Notes under the pieces: generated by a model
What the model was told of the DNA's origin: nothing
The model's database searches: none
Seen by the model: only the letters and a program-made list of their open reading frames with translations
Assembly: GCA_024638505.1 (NCBI GenBank)
Contig: JAHEKE010000003.1
Location: 108,622-172,621, forward strand
DNA length: 64,000 bases
Direction: 5' to 3'
Source: Gammaproteobacteria bacterium
GTDB taxonomy: Bacteria > Pseudomonadota > Gammaproteobacteria > Arenicellales > JAANXG01
Program-made: the position numbers and the translations under genes
In this document: positions 55,633-64,000 of the stretch, one piece after another
How positions within the stretch are numbered: the stretch's first letter is position 1
How the letters are laid out: each line of letters starts with the position of its first letter

Positions 55633-56457
55633 GTGGAGTTTTTAACAGCGGTGTTTCAGCACGGTTTTTTACAGAAGGCGGTCGCAGCCAGTCTGCTGGC
55701 CAGCGCTGCCTGCGGCATGGTAGGTACCTATGTCGTGGTAAAGCGTATCGGTTTTCTTGCCGGCGGCATCGCCCATGCGGTGCTGGGCGGAATGGGTGCT
55801 GCTCTTTACTTTGGCTTTTCCTCGATGCTGGGCGCCCTGCTCGCGGCAATCGTTGCCGCCATAGTGTTGGGGCTGGTCAAACTTCATGCCAAAGAACAGG
55901 AGGATATTCTCATCGGCGCGTTGTGGGCAGTTGGGATGGCCGTGGGTATTTTGTTTATCGCTCAGATTCCGGGGTACCAGGTTGATCTGATGACTTATCT
56001 GTTCGGTAATGTTCTGCTGGTGTCGAATCAGCAGCTGTTGATGATGCTGCTGCTGAACCTGATTCTAGTTGCCGTCATCATTTTGTTTTACAAACAGTTT
56101 ACCGCCATTACCTTCGATGAGGAATTCGCTCGACTGCGCGGGCTGCCGGTCACTGCGCTATATCTGTTGCTACTGTGTATGATCGCGGTTTCAGTGGTGC
56201 TCATCATTCAGGTGGTCGGACTAATTCTGGTAATCGCGTTGCTGACCCTGCCGGCGGCCATTTCCCAACAGTATGTCCATAGCATGAAGAAAATGATGGT
56301 TCTGGCGGTCTTCCTGGGCATGCTGTTCTGCGTGATCGGCTTGGCTCTTTCCTACAGCACGGATGCACCATCCGGTGCAACCATCATCCTGCTCACTGCC
56401 GCCTTCTATTTGGCATCAACCGTCTTGCGACGGCTACGTTTACGGGCATTGCCCTGA
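55633..56457 (+). CDS. znuB: Zinc ABC transporter, permease subunit
   Basis: 274 residues, starting at GTG, with about eight membrane helices of the ABC-3 family. ASAACGMVGTYVVVKRIGFLAGGIAHAVLGG near the start and VVGLILVIALLTLPAAISQ late in the protein are characteristic. It forms the zinc channel and is the last gene of the operon, 5 bases after znuC. Confidence 0.96.
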   Translation: MEFLTAVFQHGFLQKAVAASLLASAACGMVGTYVVVKRIGFLAGGIAHAVLGGMGAALYFGFSSMLGALLAAIVAAIVLGLVKLHAKEQEDILIGALWAVGMAVGILFIAQIPGYQVDLMTYLFGNVLLVSNQQLLMMLLLNLILVAVIILFYKQFTAITFDEEFARLRGLPVTALYLLLLCMIAVSVVLIIQVVGLILVIALLTLPAAISQQYVHSMKKMMVLAVFLGMLFCVIGLALSYSTDAPSGATIILLTAAFYLASTVLRRLRLRALP

Positions 56458-56556
56458 TCAATTCAAAGTGCCTGCGGGCCAGAGCGCATCTGATTTGTCT
56501 TTCAACTGGAAACGGTTAGTTGTACAGTCGAAAGCTGGAGAACTTGAGGGGCCTTC

Positions 56557-57093
56557 ATGAAGTACGTCGTGATCACCGCGGTCGGTGAGGATCGCACTGG
56601 CATCGTCAGCGAACTGTCTGATGAAATTCTCAAGGACGGTGGCAACATTGAGGACAGTAGAATGGCCGTCCTGGGCGGAGCTTTTTCTCTGGTGATGCTG
56701 GTGGCGGGGGAACAGAGGTCCATCGATACAATGCTGAAGCAAATCCCCGCCATGGAGCGCAAGCTTGGCTTGACCATGGTGGTCAGGAAAACTAAGCCCA
56801 AACCCCACAAAGATCCGCTCATTCCGTACCGGGTGGATATCGTTTCAATGGATCATCCCGGTATTGTCCACGATGTGGCTAATTTCTTCCATGCGAAAGA
56901 CATCAACATAGAAGATATGTCCACCGCAACTTATGCTGCCGCTCATACCGGTACACCTATTTTTTCTATGCATCTCACCATAGCTGTGCACGCAGATGCT
57001 TCTATCGGCGAGCTGCGGCATGAGTTTCAGGAATTCTGTGATGAGTTGAACCTGGATGCGTCGATGGAACCCGCAGCATTAGCTGCGCCTTAG
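56557..57093 (+). CDS. GcvR-like double ACT-domain protein
   Basis: 178 residues, two ACT domains in tandem: MKYVVITAVGEDRTGIVSEL at the first and YRVDIVSMDHPGIVHDVA at the second. It matches the glycine cleavage transcriptional repressor GcvR family, which binds GcvA to repress the gcv operon when glycine is low; related proteins of unknown target exist in gammaproteobacteria. There is a GAGGGG ribosome site and 99 bases of spacer after znuB. The protein has no DNA-binding domain of its own. Confidence 0.8.
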   Translation: MKYVVITAVGEDRTGIVSELSDEILKDGGNIEDSRMAVLGGAFSLVMLVAGEQRSIDTMLKQIPAMERKLGLTMVVRKTKPKPHKDPLIPYRVDIVSMDHPGIVHDVANFFHAKDINIEDMSTATYAAAHTGTPIFSMHLTIAVHADASIGELRHEFQEFCDELNLDASMEPAALAAP

Positions 57094-57109
57094 ATCACTG
57101 TTGCCTGCA

Positions 57110-58159
57110 ATGATGACGTCCGTCTCTCCTGGGGCAAAATTCCTCATTATCACCGCTTCTTTTGTGGTGGTTGCTGCGGGCATGAAAGCGGCTGCACCCA
57201 TACTGGTGCCGTTCTTACTGGCCCTCTTTGTTACGCTCATAAGCGCCCCTCCACTGCTGTGGATGCAGGACAGGGGGGTTTCGCGCGCGGTCGCTTTGCT
57301 GGTTGTTGTAGCTGTAATGCTTGGTTTTGGATTCTTTTTAACCATACTGATCAATAATTCTGTTCAAGACTTTACCCGAGCGCTTCCTGCTTATCAGGAG
57401 AACATGCAGCGACAGGTGACGGCGTTTGCCGACACGCTGCACCAACTAGGTGTGACTATCTCAAAAAATTTTATCCGCGATACGATTGATACGCGCGTGA
57501 TCATGCAGCTAACTTCTAATGTTCTGCTTGCGGTTAGCTCCGTAGTCACCAACGTATTTTTCATTCTGCTAATGGCAATTTTCATGCTGATGGAAGCATC
57601 CAGTTTCCCGACAAAACTTCAGCGCATCATGAATGCACCAGATAGATCCATAGGTCAGGTCAAACAGCTGCTGGATGATGTTAAGCGTTACATATTTCTG
57701 AAAACCGTCGTTAGCCTGGGCACGGGTGCGTTCGTTGCCATTTGGCTGGCCATATTCGGTGTTGATCAGTATGTGCTTTGGGGCCTGCTTGCGTTTCTGC
57801 TCAATTATGTTCCCAGCATTGGCTCAATCATTGCCGCTATCCCCGCTGTATTATTGGCTCTGGTTCAGGGTGGCTTCGACCTCGCTCTGTGGGCAGCGCT
57901 GGGATACGTTATCGTAAATGTCGGGGTCGGCAGTGTGCTTGAGCCCCGGCTGATGGGTCGCGGGCTCGGCTTATCTACCCTGGTCGTGCTGCTATCGCTG
58001 GTGTTCTGGGGTTACATACTCGGACCGGTCGGCATGCTTTTATCCATACCGCTGACGATGATGGTGAAGATCGGGCTGGAGGGCAACGAGCAGACCCGAT
58101 GGGTGTCTATACTACTTGGCCCTGCGGAAGACGAAACATTGCACAAGTTAAGGAAATAA
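57110..58159 (+). CDS. AI-2E/PerM-family membrane protein
   Basis: 349 residues from the ATG at 57110. Two N-terminal and about five C-terminal helices bracket a hydrophilic stretch (about 85-150); FLLNYVPSIGSIIAAIPAVLLAL and EPRLMGRGLGLSTLVVLLSLVFWGYILGPVGMLLSIPLTM are typical of the PerM/YhhT family. Some members export autoinducer-2, others act as Na+/H+ antiporters; the role here cannot be told. It closely follows the GcvR-like gene. Confidence 0.9.
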   Translation: MMTSVSPGAKFLIITASFVVVAAGMKAAAPILVPFLLALFVTLISAPPLLWMQDRGVSRAVALLVVVAVMLGFGFFLTILINNSVQDFTRALPAYQENMQRQVTAFADTLHQLGVTISKNFIRDTIDTRVIMQLTSNVLLAVSSVVTNVFFILLMAIFMLMEASSFPTKLQRIMNAPDRSIGQVKQLLDDVKRYIFLKTVVSLGTGAFVAIWLAIFGVDQYVLWGLLAFLLNYVPSIGSIIAAIPAVLLALVQGGFDLALWAALGYVIVNVGVGSVLEPRLMGRGLGLSTLVVLLSLVFWGYILGPVGMLLSIPLTMMVKIGLEGNEQTRWVSILLGPAEDETLHKLRK

Positions 58160-58161
58160 GC

Positions 58162-58899
58162 TCAGTGTTCCAGGATGTCGAAGTCAACCACTATGGGAAG
58201 ATGGTCTGATGCCTGCCGGGTGACCTTCAGACGGCCGCGGAAATGGTGCTCGCTTATCAGGGGCCCCCGAAAGAAGACCCGGTCGAGAGCACTGACCGGC
58301 CGCCATGCGGGAAATGTTAATGACGCCCTGTGACCGGTGCCTGTAGCGCAGACATATCCTGCGTGTCTGAATGGGCCCCGTCCGAGCGCTCCGTTCCAGT
58401 CATTGGTGTCACCGGCAACAACGATGCGGCTTACTGTGCCCAGACGGGCCAACTCTTCCGTTTCAAGTAGGCGCCGCGCCTGCAGACGTCGCTCAACCCC
58501 GGACAGCCCAAGGTGAATATTGACCAGGTGCAAAGTATATGTGTGCCGCTGAGTCTTTGCTCTGACCTCGGTGTACAGAGCGCCGCGAGATTTTTTAACG
58601 CCAATGCCGAGATCGATGTTACGTGAATGCGCATATGGATAGCGCGACAGGGTCGCGTTGCCATAGCAGCCAGTCTTGAGCCAGACGTTCGGGCCATAGG
58701 CCGTGTGGGGATAGCCCAGGATCTCGGCGATGAGCTCAGTCTGATGATGGCGCCGCGAGCGCGGTACACCCTGGTCCACTTCCTGCAAAACGACGACATC
58801 CGGGCTGTAATGATTGATCACGGTCAGGATTCTATTCAGATCATAACGTCGATCCAGGCCGCCGATGCCCTTATGAATGTTCCAGGTCAGAAGCCGCAT
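58162..58899 (-). CDS. Endonuclease/exonuclease/phosphatase family protein
   Basis: 245 residues without an export signal. The fold motifs are WNIHKG (residues 6-11), VVLQEVDQG, GNATLSRYP, LVNIHLGLSG, AGDTNDW and the C-terminal DRVF plus SDHLPIVVDF; these place the Mg2+-binding and catalytic residues of the EEP superfamily, like ElsH/YbhP-type proteins. Substrates of the group include DNA and phospholipid head groups. It ends 3 bases after the perM-like stop on the opposite strand and directly follows the gene at 58902. Confidence 0.88.
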   Translation of the reverse strand: MRLLTWNIHKGIGGLDRRYDLNRILTVINHYSPDVVVLQEVDQGVPRSRRHHQTELIAEILGYPHTAYGPNVWLKTGCYGNATLSRYPYAHSRNIDLGIGVKKSRGALYTEVRAKTQRHTYTLHLVNIHLGLSGVERRLQARRLLETEELARLGTVSRIVVAGDTNDWNGALGRGPFRHAGYVCATGTGHRASLTFPAWRPVSALDRVFFRGPLISEHHFRGRLKVTRQASDHLPIVVDFDILEH

Positions 58900-58901
58900 T
58901 G

Positions 58902-60785
58902 CTATTTCAAACCTTGTGCCGCGCGAAACTCCTCGCGGTTTTTGTCAAACCACTCCTGTTCGTAAAGTAACTTTACCTTTTTTTGTTCTCCCCGGCGGAC
59001 GATCGCCAGCCCCAGATTACCGTGCTTGATGTAAAGAATACCCTCGCGCCCGCCAGGCTTAATGACAAGATCGCCTAGAATGGTCCACTTTCCGCTGTTG
59101 AGCGTAAAATCCGTGACGTTTAATACGCGATTAGACAGTTCCAGGCTGGCTTCTGCTTCTAGGTTATCAAGCTTTAACTCGTCTTTGATCCAGGCGGGCA
59201 GGTCTTTTTGTTCCTCGAAAATAGCAAGTAGAGGCTGGCTGTCACTCATTCGCAGTACAATGCCGCCGTTGAGCTGTGGCACCGGTTTGAAATCAAGCTT
59301 TGTTTTCCCCAAGGTGATTTTGCCCCACCAGTCTGAAGTAATTTCCATGCCGCCTTTAGACACCGTGATATCGCTAAACTCGAAGCGTGTGCCCGCAGCA
59401 TCATAATGTCCCGTTTTCAGATCACCGCTTTTAACCACAGTGTGCACATCAACATGCCCGGAGACCGTTACTGTCTGGTACTTTGCCACTACGTCAGTAA
59501 GCGCCAGCTTTATTTCACCCGCAATTGTTTTTTCGTCTTTTGATAGTTCAAATTGACTCAATAGACGTCCCGAACCCTGCTCAAGCACAACGCCGAGGCC
59601 GCTTGGTATATAGTCGTTGTAGTGCGTTACGTCCGGAATAAAAGATTCGGGCAGGGTGGCCACAATTTTAAGGTGACGTCCACTGTCTGCCAGGCCGACA
59701 TCCCGCGCACTCGTTACCAATTCAAATCCTCGATCTCTGAGGTAGGGTGCGTTCGCATCATCGGCCAGGGTAAAATCGTCGAATACCAGCGTGAGCGAAG
59801 TAAGCGCGTTGCTGTTTTGGCTGGATACTTCCCCACGAAGTATGCCCTTGCCCTTGACCGTATAATGCAGGTAGTTCATCGTTAGCTTATCGGCGCTGGC
59901 TAGCAACTTACTTCCTGGCGTTAGTCTGCCATGTTTAAAGTCGAGGGTTGCGGTCATGTTGATTTCGCCATTGTTGTTCACCCGCAGCGGCATTCCGTGA
60001 TAAAGAGTGTTGAGCAAGCCCAGATTATTGATCCGGCCGGCAAGCGAAACGCTGCCTGAGACGTGTTCGGCAATATGTTCGAAGCTTGTCCCCCGCGCTA
60101 CCACTGGATCTAATGTGGGTTGCATTTCAAGCTGCATTTGGCTGGCTATGGTCTGATCGCCCAGCTGAAGGGTGGCGCCACTAAATTCAAATTCTGCATC
60201 TTGCAGCGCGTTTGTTCCGCCGCGAGTGACCGCAGAAATAAGGCCGATCCGGCCGTTACCCTCTCCGGTCAGCCTCAATTGCTGCACCCAGATTTCACCT
60301 AGCTGTTTAAAGCTGATTCCTTCCAGTGTGATACGCCACGGCTCCCCCTCACTGGGGTAAAGCTGTTCGGGCGAAATTTGGGGAGGGTTGCTCAGGCCGG
60401 GAATTTCCGGTGTAAGCGGAATTTGTCCATTTGCGCTTGCGCTGGATAGCCGTTGGCGCGCGAATAAAGATAGGCCTCGTGCGTTAATGGATGAGGCGAC
60501 GAAATGTTTGACCGGCAGCTGCCACAGTTTGATCCATAAGTCGCTTTTGTCTGCCTGCAGGTACCATTGCATTCCCTGCGTCTGCGCACGAATCTTAACG
60601 CCTTCCGCGATGATATGGCCTGGGATCACACTCCAGCCCCCGCTCCACTGCAATTGAAATTTTTCCGGTTTTTGATTAACGATAAGTGGCCCGATCGAAG
60701 TATTGAGAAAAATGTTAATCAGAATCAGGTAAAGCAGCTCAATGCCAAAGGCAATCACTACAAACCGCGTTATGAACGTGCGCAT
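58902..60785 (-). CDS. Large N-anchored beta-rich protein of unknown function
   Basis: 627 residues. One N-terminal membrane helix (about residues 6-27) anchors a long periplasmic part rich in alternating beta strands (for example INMTATLDFKHGRLTPG and GKITLGKTKLDFKPVPQL). The style is like AsmA/TamB- or DUF748-type envelope proteins that bridge lipid transport, but I see no diagnostic domain and do not assign one. The C-terminus is short and charged. The gene is 2 bases upstream of the EEP gene, so the two probably form an operon. Confidence 0.7.
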   Translation of the reverse strand: MRTFITRFVVIAFGIELLYLILINIFLNTSIGPLIVNQKPEKFQLQWSGGWSVIPGHIIAEGVKIRAQTQGMQWYLQADKSDLWIKLWQLPVKHFVASSINARGLSLFARQRLSSASANGQIPLTPEIPGLSNPPQISPEQLYPSEGEPWRITLEGISFKQLGEIWVQQLRLTGEGNGRIGLISAVTRGGTNALQDAEFEFSGATLQLGDQTIASQMQLEMQPTLDPVVARGTSFEHIAEHVSGSVSLAGRINNLGLLNTLYHGMPLRVNNNGEINMTATLDFKHGRLTPGSKLLASADKLTMNYLHYTVKGKGILRGEVSSQNSNALTSLTLVFDDFTLADDANAPYLRDRGFELVTSARDVGLADSGRHLKIVATLPESFIPDVTHYNDYIPSGLGVVLEQGSGRLLSQFELSKDEKTIAGEIKLALTDVVAKYQTVTVSGHVDVHTVVKSGDLKTGHYDAAGTRFEFSDITVSKGGMEITSDWWGKITLGKTKLDFKPVPQLNGGIVLRMSDSQPLLAIFEEQKDLPAWIKDELKLDNLEAEASLELSNRVLNVTDFTLNSGKWTILGDLVIKPGGREGILYIKHGNLGLAIVRRGEQKKVKLLYEQEWFDKNREEFRAAQGLK

Positions 60786-60940
60786 AACGTAGATGTTAAC
60801 AAAACGATTAACGTTGGTCAGACAGTGTTTGCTTAAATGCGTCTCTGCCCCGCTTTTTGCGGAAGGGGATTTGGAACGGGGGCAGTGGATTGCTACTATT
60901 TAGCAGTGACGGACTGATCAACTACATAGGGAGAGGCAAT

Positions 60941-61654
60941 ATGCCAAGGAAACCCAGATTTAACCTGCCCGGCTACACCCAGCACGTATTTCAGCGCGGT
61001 TACAACAATCAATCGTGTTTTTTAAGTGACCGGGACTGCAGATTCTATCTAAAGTGTCTGCAAATCGCTTGCACAAAGTACCAGTGCGCGATTCACGCTT
61101 ACGTTCTTATGCTGGACCACGTACATTTACTGGTTACGCCACAAGAAGGTTGCGGTGTGTCAAGGCTGATGCAGGCCTTGGGACGCAACTACGTACGCTA
61201 TTTCAATACCAAATATGACAGACACGGAGCCCTCTGGCAGGGCAGGTACAAGTCGAGCCTGGTGCAGGACGACCAGTACTTTCTGCTGTGCAGCCTGTAT
61301 ATAGAAACAAATCCAGTGCGCGCCGGGATCGCCATAAAGCCGGGGGACTACGTCTGGAGCAGCTATAGAAGCAACGCGCTTGGCGAAAGAAGTGAAGTGG
61401 TAACGCCACATATCTCTTACTTAGCTCTGGCTCGGCAGCGGTCAAGAAGATTTGTATCTTATCGTAAGTTGTTTGAAATTGAGCCCAACCACACCGAGCT
61501 AAATGATGTGCGCCATTGTTTGGATCACGAATTAGTATTGGGAAGCGAGCTGTTCAGGGATGAAATACAAGCACTGACAAACAACAGGCCCGTTAGGCAC
61601 GGCGTAAGCGGTCGGCCAAGAAAGGATGCGACGGTGAATCAGGCAGGAATTTGA
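60941..61654 (+). CDS. REP-associated tyrosine transposase (Y1/HUH, TnpA_REP-like)
   Basis: 237 residues from an ATG with a GGGAGAGG ribosome site. It starts MPRKPRFNLPGYTQHVFQRG, typical of the RAYT/IS200-like group. The HUH pair is in MLDHVHLLVTP (His60 and His62) and the nucleophilic tyrosine is Tyr84 or Tyr87 in GRNYVRYFN; GALWQGRYKSSLVQ and YIETNPVRAG follow. It makes single-strand cuts next to palindromic repeats. No flanking REP array or terminal imperfect palindrome pair was convincingly found in the window, so it may be an isolated, domesticated copy. Confidence 0.88.
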   Translation: MPRKPRFNLPGYTQHVFQRGYNNQSCFLSDRDCRFYLKCLQIACTKYQCAIHAYVLMLDHVHLLVTPQEGCGVSRLMQALGRNYVRYFNTKYDRHGALWQGRYKSSLVQDDQYFLLCSLYIETNPVRAGIAIKPGDYVWSSYRSNALGERSEVVTPHISYLALARQRSRRFVSYRKLFEIEPNHTELNDVRHCLDHELVLGSELFRDEIQALTNNRPVRHGVSGRPRKDATVNQAGI

Positions 61655-62041
61655 AGGAGTCAATTTCGCCTCGGCCGTGGTGCCGAATTATCTTGTTCGC
61701 CTTTTCGGCTTGAATTTTTTCATTGCTAGCGGGCAGTGTATAACAATTGAATTTATAGATTTCTTGACGCGCCTAACCGAGAGGGATCAGTAAAAGCCGG
61801 AATCGACCCGGTCTTTTCCTAAGTAAAATCATGCCTGCGGCATGCGTCCGGATTTCGCTCTGCATACAGGCTTTACGGTAATTAGGCAATGAATTCCAGT
61901 CAAGGTCTTGATGTATTTGCCCGGGCGTGTTTAAGTAGCTCGCGGGGTGTTCAATAATGAGTATAAAGAATCTCGGGACGTTCGCACTTGGTAAAGGCCT
62001 GTCGTTTGAGAGGCAGATAAAGCAGCGCTCGATCAATCCTC
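61655..62041. other. Intergenic region after the transposase
   Basis: 387 bases without a recognisable gene. It holds a possible terminator (61682-61720), a small palindrome CATGCC-TGC-GGCATG (61830-61844) and no REP-like repeat that I can confirm. Confidence 0.45.
61682..61720 (+). terminator. Possible terminator after the transposase gene
   Basis: GCCGAA (61682-61687) pairs with TTCGGC (61704-61709) around a 16-base loop, followed by TTGAATTTTTT. The stem is short, so this is tentative. Confidence 0.35.
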
Positions 62042-63727
62042 ATGGCTCGGGAACTGAGTAGAACAATGGAGGACAAAACTGCGCCAGCGGTTCCTGCCTT
62101 GGTTACCGAAATGGTGCAGCCTACACCTAGCGGTGTTGCTAAACTTTTAGCGGCCTGGGATGGATTGAGTGTCGAAACCCAGATCCTGATCCTGGTAAGG
62201 TTTGAAGATTTACAAACTCCCCCGCATTTACTTCATCGATTACATGTCAGAGCGTTGGATAGTGACAATGCTTACATTCGATATCTGGCGGCAAGAAAAA
62301 TCAAGTTCCGACAGAGCTGCACAGGAGAAGACCAGGCTTTAAAAGAAAAAATAGAAAACGATCCGGATCCTTTGGTTAGGTTTTCACTGCTGGAGGATCC
62401 TTCCACCTTGTCCATAATGTACGATGAGGCGTTTAAAGATGCAGATTCGTTTTTCGCTCTGCCCCAGGCGGCGAGACTGGCGAAAATAAGGCTGATTGCT
62501 GGTGGCGGCGAGTGGATTGCGGCGCTCATATCAGAGGCGCTGGGTAAGCAGTTGAAAAATGGAACGGTGTCCGAGCTGGAACTCTATGAGATCCTGGCTG
62601 ACTATCTCACCAAACCCTCATTTCGGGAGCGCTATACCGATACCGAGGCAACTTACGATGGTTACAACGAATACAGCAAAGGGACTGATATCGAGAGTTT
62701 ATGGAAACTTGTTCCACAGTTGCCTGGATCTCTGTCTACCTTGCTAATTGAACACCTGCCGGAGGCGTCGGGCCTCATAAGGGAGATTCCTAAGGATGTG
62801 ATCGATGATCTGACGGACACCCAGTTAGAGATTCTTTTGTCGAGGAAGGATATCGAGCTCAGGGAGCTGAGAAAAAAGCTATTCTGGGCTGCGGGAATAA
62901 CGCGTGAGCGACTTAGAAGTGCCGCCGTCCGGGTAAACTTTCAAATCGATAACGAAGACTTCGCATCGATTCTGGCAAAATCGCCGAAGGAACGAGTGAA
63001 CATTCTTGAAGATCTTGCCATGATGGCTTCGGATCTCAGATTGTGCGTCTTTGACGCAATACACGACGCGCTGTTTGCCTCCGACGTCAGTCCGCTGGGA
63101 GGTGACTATGAGTATGCAATGTTCGCACGAGAAAAACTAAAAAAAAGACTTGCCGAACTAAAGGGTTGGGAACGGGACCGGGAGCTGCTGGATTTACGTT
63201 TGTATCGTTTAGCGCATCGCGCTATGCCTTGGGACTCAAAAAAGGAGGGATCGGCACCGACAGATACATTGGGATTTCTTGCGGACGAGATCATTGCCGG
63301 CGATACCTGGGCGACGTTTATGGCGTTTAGCGAGGCGTGGAGGAGGAAGAACGAGGAGCTGCAGCGTGAGCAAGATCCGCATCTGTTGAGGGCCGACCTG
63401 AACCGTTGTCTGCCGAGGATTTATGAAGTTGAGCATGATATGAGCGACGTGGACGTTGTGACCAAAATTGACGGCAGGCTAAAGGATATACGTCAAGCTA
63501 TAGAAACCACATATGCCGAAAAGTTTGGCCAAATGCTGGCAGACAGTGAAAAAAATATCCTTGAAGAACACGCCAGCCAGCTGAAAAACCAATCGGAAAC
63601 GTTACGCCAAGCCTTTACGGCGCTGGCAACAGGCCAGCAAAAACAAACGGTACTCTTATCCATCGTCGCTGGGTTACTGGTGCTAATTCTGCTCGTGGTT
63701 TTGTTCTTCCTTATGCCACTTCCGTAA
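62042..63727 (+). CDS. Tail-anchored helical-repeat protein of unknown function
   Basis: 561 residues, predominantly helical. The first 340 residues look like HEAT/DUF2336-type repeats (short helix pairs such as DPDPLVRFSLLEDPS and SRKDIELRELRKKLFWAAG); residues 430-530 are a charged, coiled-coil-like segment (KIDGRLKDIRQAIETTYAEK). A single hydrophobic helix (about 537-558, VLLSIVAGLLVLILLVVLFF) ends the protein, so it is probably a cytoplasmic protein tail-anchored in the inner membrane. An in-frame ATG at 62066 is an alternative start. I do not recognise the family. Confidence 0.7.
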   Translation: MARELSRTMEDKTAPAVPALVTEMVQPTPSGVAKLLAAWDGLSVETQILILVRFEDLQTPPHLLHRLHVRALDSDNAYIRYLAARKIKFRQSCTGEDQALKEKIENDPDPLVRFSLLEDPSTLSIMYDEAFKDADSFFALPQAARLAKIRLIAGGGEWIAALISEALGKQLKNGTVSELELYEILADYLTKPSFRERYTDTEATYDGYNEYSKGTDIESLWKLVPQLPGSLSTLLIEHLPEASGLIREIPKDVIDDLTDTQLEILLSRKDIELRELRKKLFWAAGITRERLRSAAVRVNFQIDNEDFASILAKSPKERVNILEDLAMMASDLRLCVFDAIHDALFASDVSPLGGDYEYAMFAREKLKKRLAELKGWERDRELLDLRLYRLAHRAMPWDSKKEGSAPTDTLGFLADEIIAGDTWATFMAFSEAWRRKNEELQREQDPHLLRADLNRCLPRIYEVEHDMSDVDVVTKIDGRLKDIRQAIETTYAEKFGQMLADSEKNILEEHASQLKNQSETLRQAFTALATGQQKQTVLLSIVAGLLVLILLVVLFFLMPLP

Positions 63728-63731
63728 ATCC

Positions 63732-63752
63732 GCTTTAGAAGCAAACTAAAGC
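63732..63752 (+). other. Inverted repeat after the tail-anchored protein gene
   Basis: GCTTTAG and CTAAAGC around a 7-base loop, with no T-tract. The rest of 63728-64000 shows no complete gene; a 12-codon reverse frame ending at 63962 could be the end of a gene lying to the right. Confidence 0.3.
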
Positions 63753-64000
63753 CGGGAGGCATGCTGGCGCGTCACCAACCACCGTGCAGCGGCGCAGCCG
63801 ATCTGGTAGCCGACTTTATTTTGCCGTCGTCGACCCAAGCATAAACCAGTTTGGGTGTGGTATGAACCGATGAGGTAAGCAGTCAACGGGGTTTGCTCTG
63901 CCCCTGCTATGACTTCGCCCATGCGAGCGACTCTCAGACAGGCTGAGCAGAGGCGGTGTCTTTAGTCTCCAAATTTGAGGCGGCTGATGCTAAAGGATGA

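Noticed and set aside
61830..61844. Palindrome CATGCC-TGC-GGCATG as a possible REP element
   Set aside because: No second copy was found near the transposase and the conserved REP tetranucleotide is absent.

Overview
The window looks like part of a chromosome of a free-living gammaproteobacterium, probably marine or aquatic. The evidence is gene content and order: a large NAD-type glutamate dehydrogenase, a his operon followed by tatABC, petABC, sspAB and hslVU, argB, a znuACB locus with a perfect Zur-type palindrome, heat-shock promoters of the RpoH type, a GcvR-like ACT protein and two tripartite (TRAP/TAXI) transporters. No tRNA, rRNA, CRISPR array, phage or plasmid module was seen. One REP-associated (Y1/HUH) transposase is the only mobile-element gene. 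Coding density is high and most genes sit in long co-directional runs.

Layout. 1-2421 (-): 5' part of a large NAD-glutamate dehydrogenase running off the left edge. 2600-13637 (+): class III aminotransferase, beta-keto acid cleavage enzyme, a Yej/Dpp-like peptide ABC importer (fused double ATPase, binding protein, two permeases), then a radical SAM protein, a PA14-type exported protein and a small methyltransferase. 13686-15005 (-): NhaA antiporter. 15177-18548 (+): a glycosyltransferase-2/radical SAM fusion, a methyltransferase and an Asp/Asn beta-hydroxylase-like protein. 18580-21778 (-): a monoheme c-type protein behind an FNR-like box, a NodB-type deacetylase and a MurG-like glycosyltransferase. 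21982-23307 (+): membrane class III nucleotide cyclase. 23442-32586: two TAXI-TRAP transporters, an orphan divergent binding protein and a UspA protein. 32666-35701: two D-cysteine desulfhydrase/cysteate-lyase-like PLP enzymes around an Asp/Glu racemase-like protein. 35925-46892: hisBHAFIE, tatABC, an exported YyaL-like protein, petABC, sspA. 46902-51067: sspB, hslVU, a small heat-shock protein, argB. 51073-53608 (-): LpxD-like acyltransferase and a UMF1-type MFS protein. 54008-58159 (+): znuACB, GcvR-like protein, AI-2E/PerM-type membrane protein. 58162-60785 (-): endonuclease/exonuclease/phosphatase protein and a large membrane-anchored beta-rich protein. 60941-63727 (+): REP-type transposase and a tail-anchored helical-repeat protein.

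How the parts work together. The housekeeping half (35925-58159) is conventional: histidine synthesis, Tat export (whose likely clients include the Rieske protein encoded 2.3 kb downstream), the cytochrome bc1 complex, ATP-dependent proteolysis and heat shock, and zinc uptake. The accessory half (2600-35701) couples import systems to unusual enzymes. The most interesting stretch is 10979-21778: two radical SAM enzymes (one fused to a glycosyltransferase), two methyltransferases, a hydroxylase-like protein, a deacetylase and a glycosyltransferase. This is a plausible but unproven modification pathway for a peptide or glycan, and one of its arms sits directly behind a peptide importer. FNR-like boxes lie in front of two genes of this stretch.
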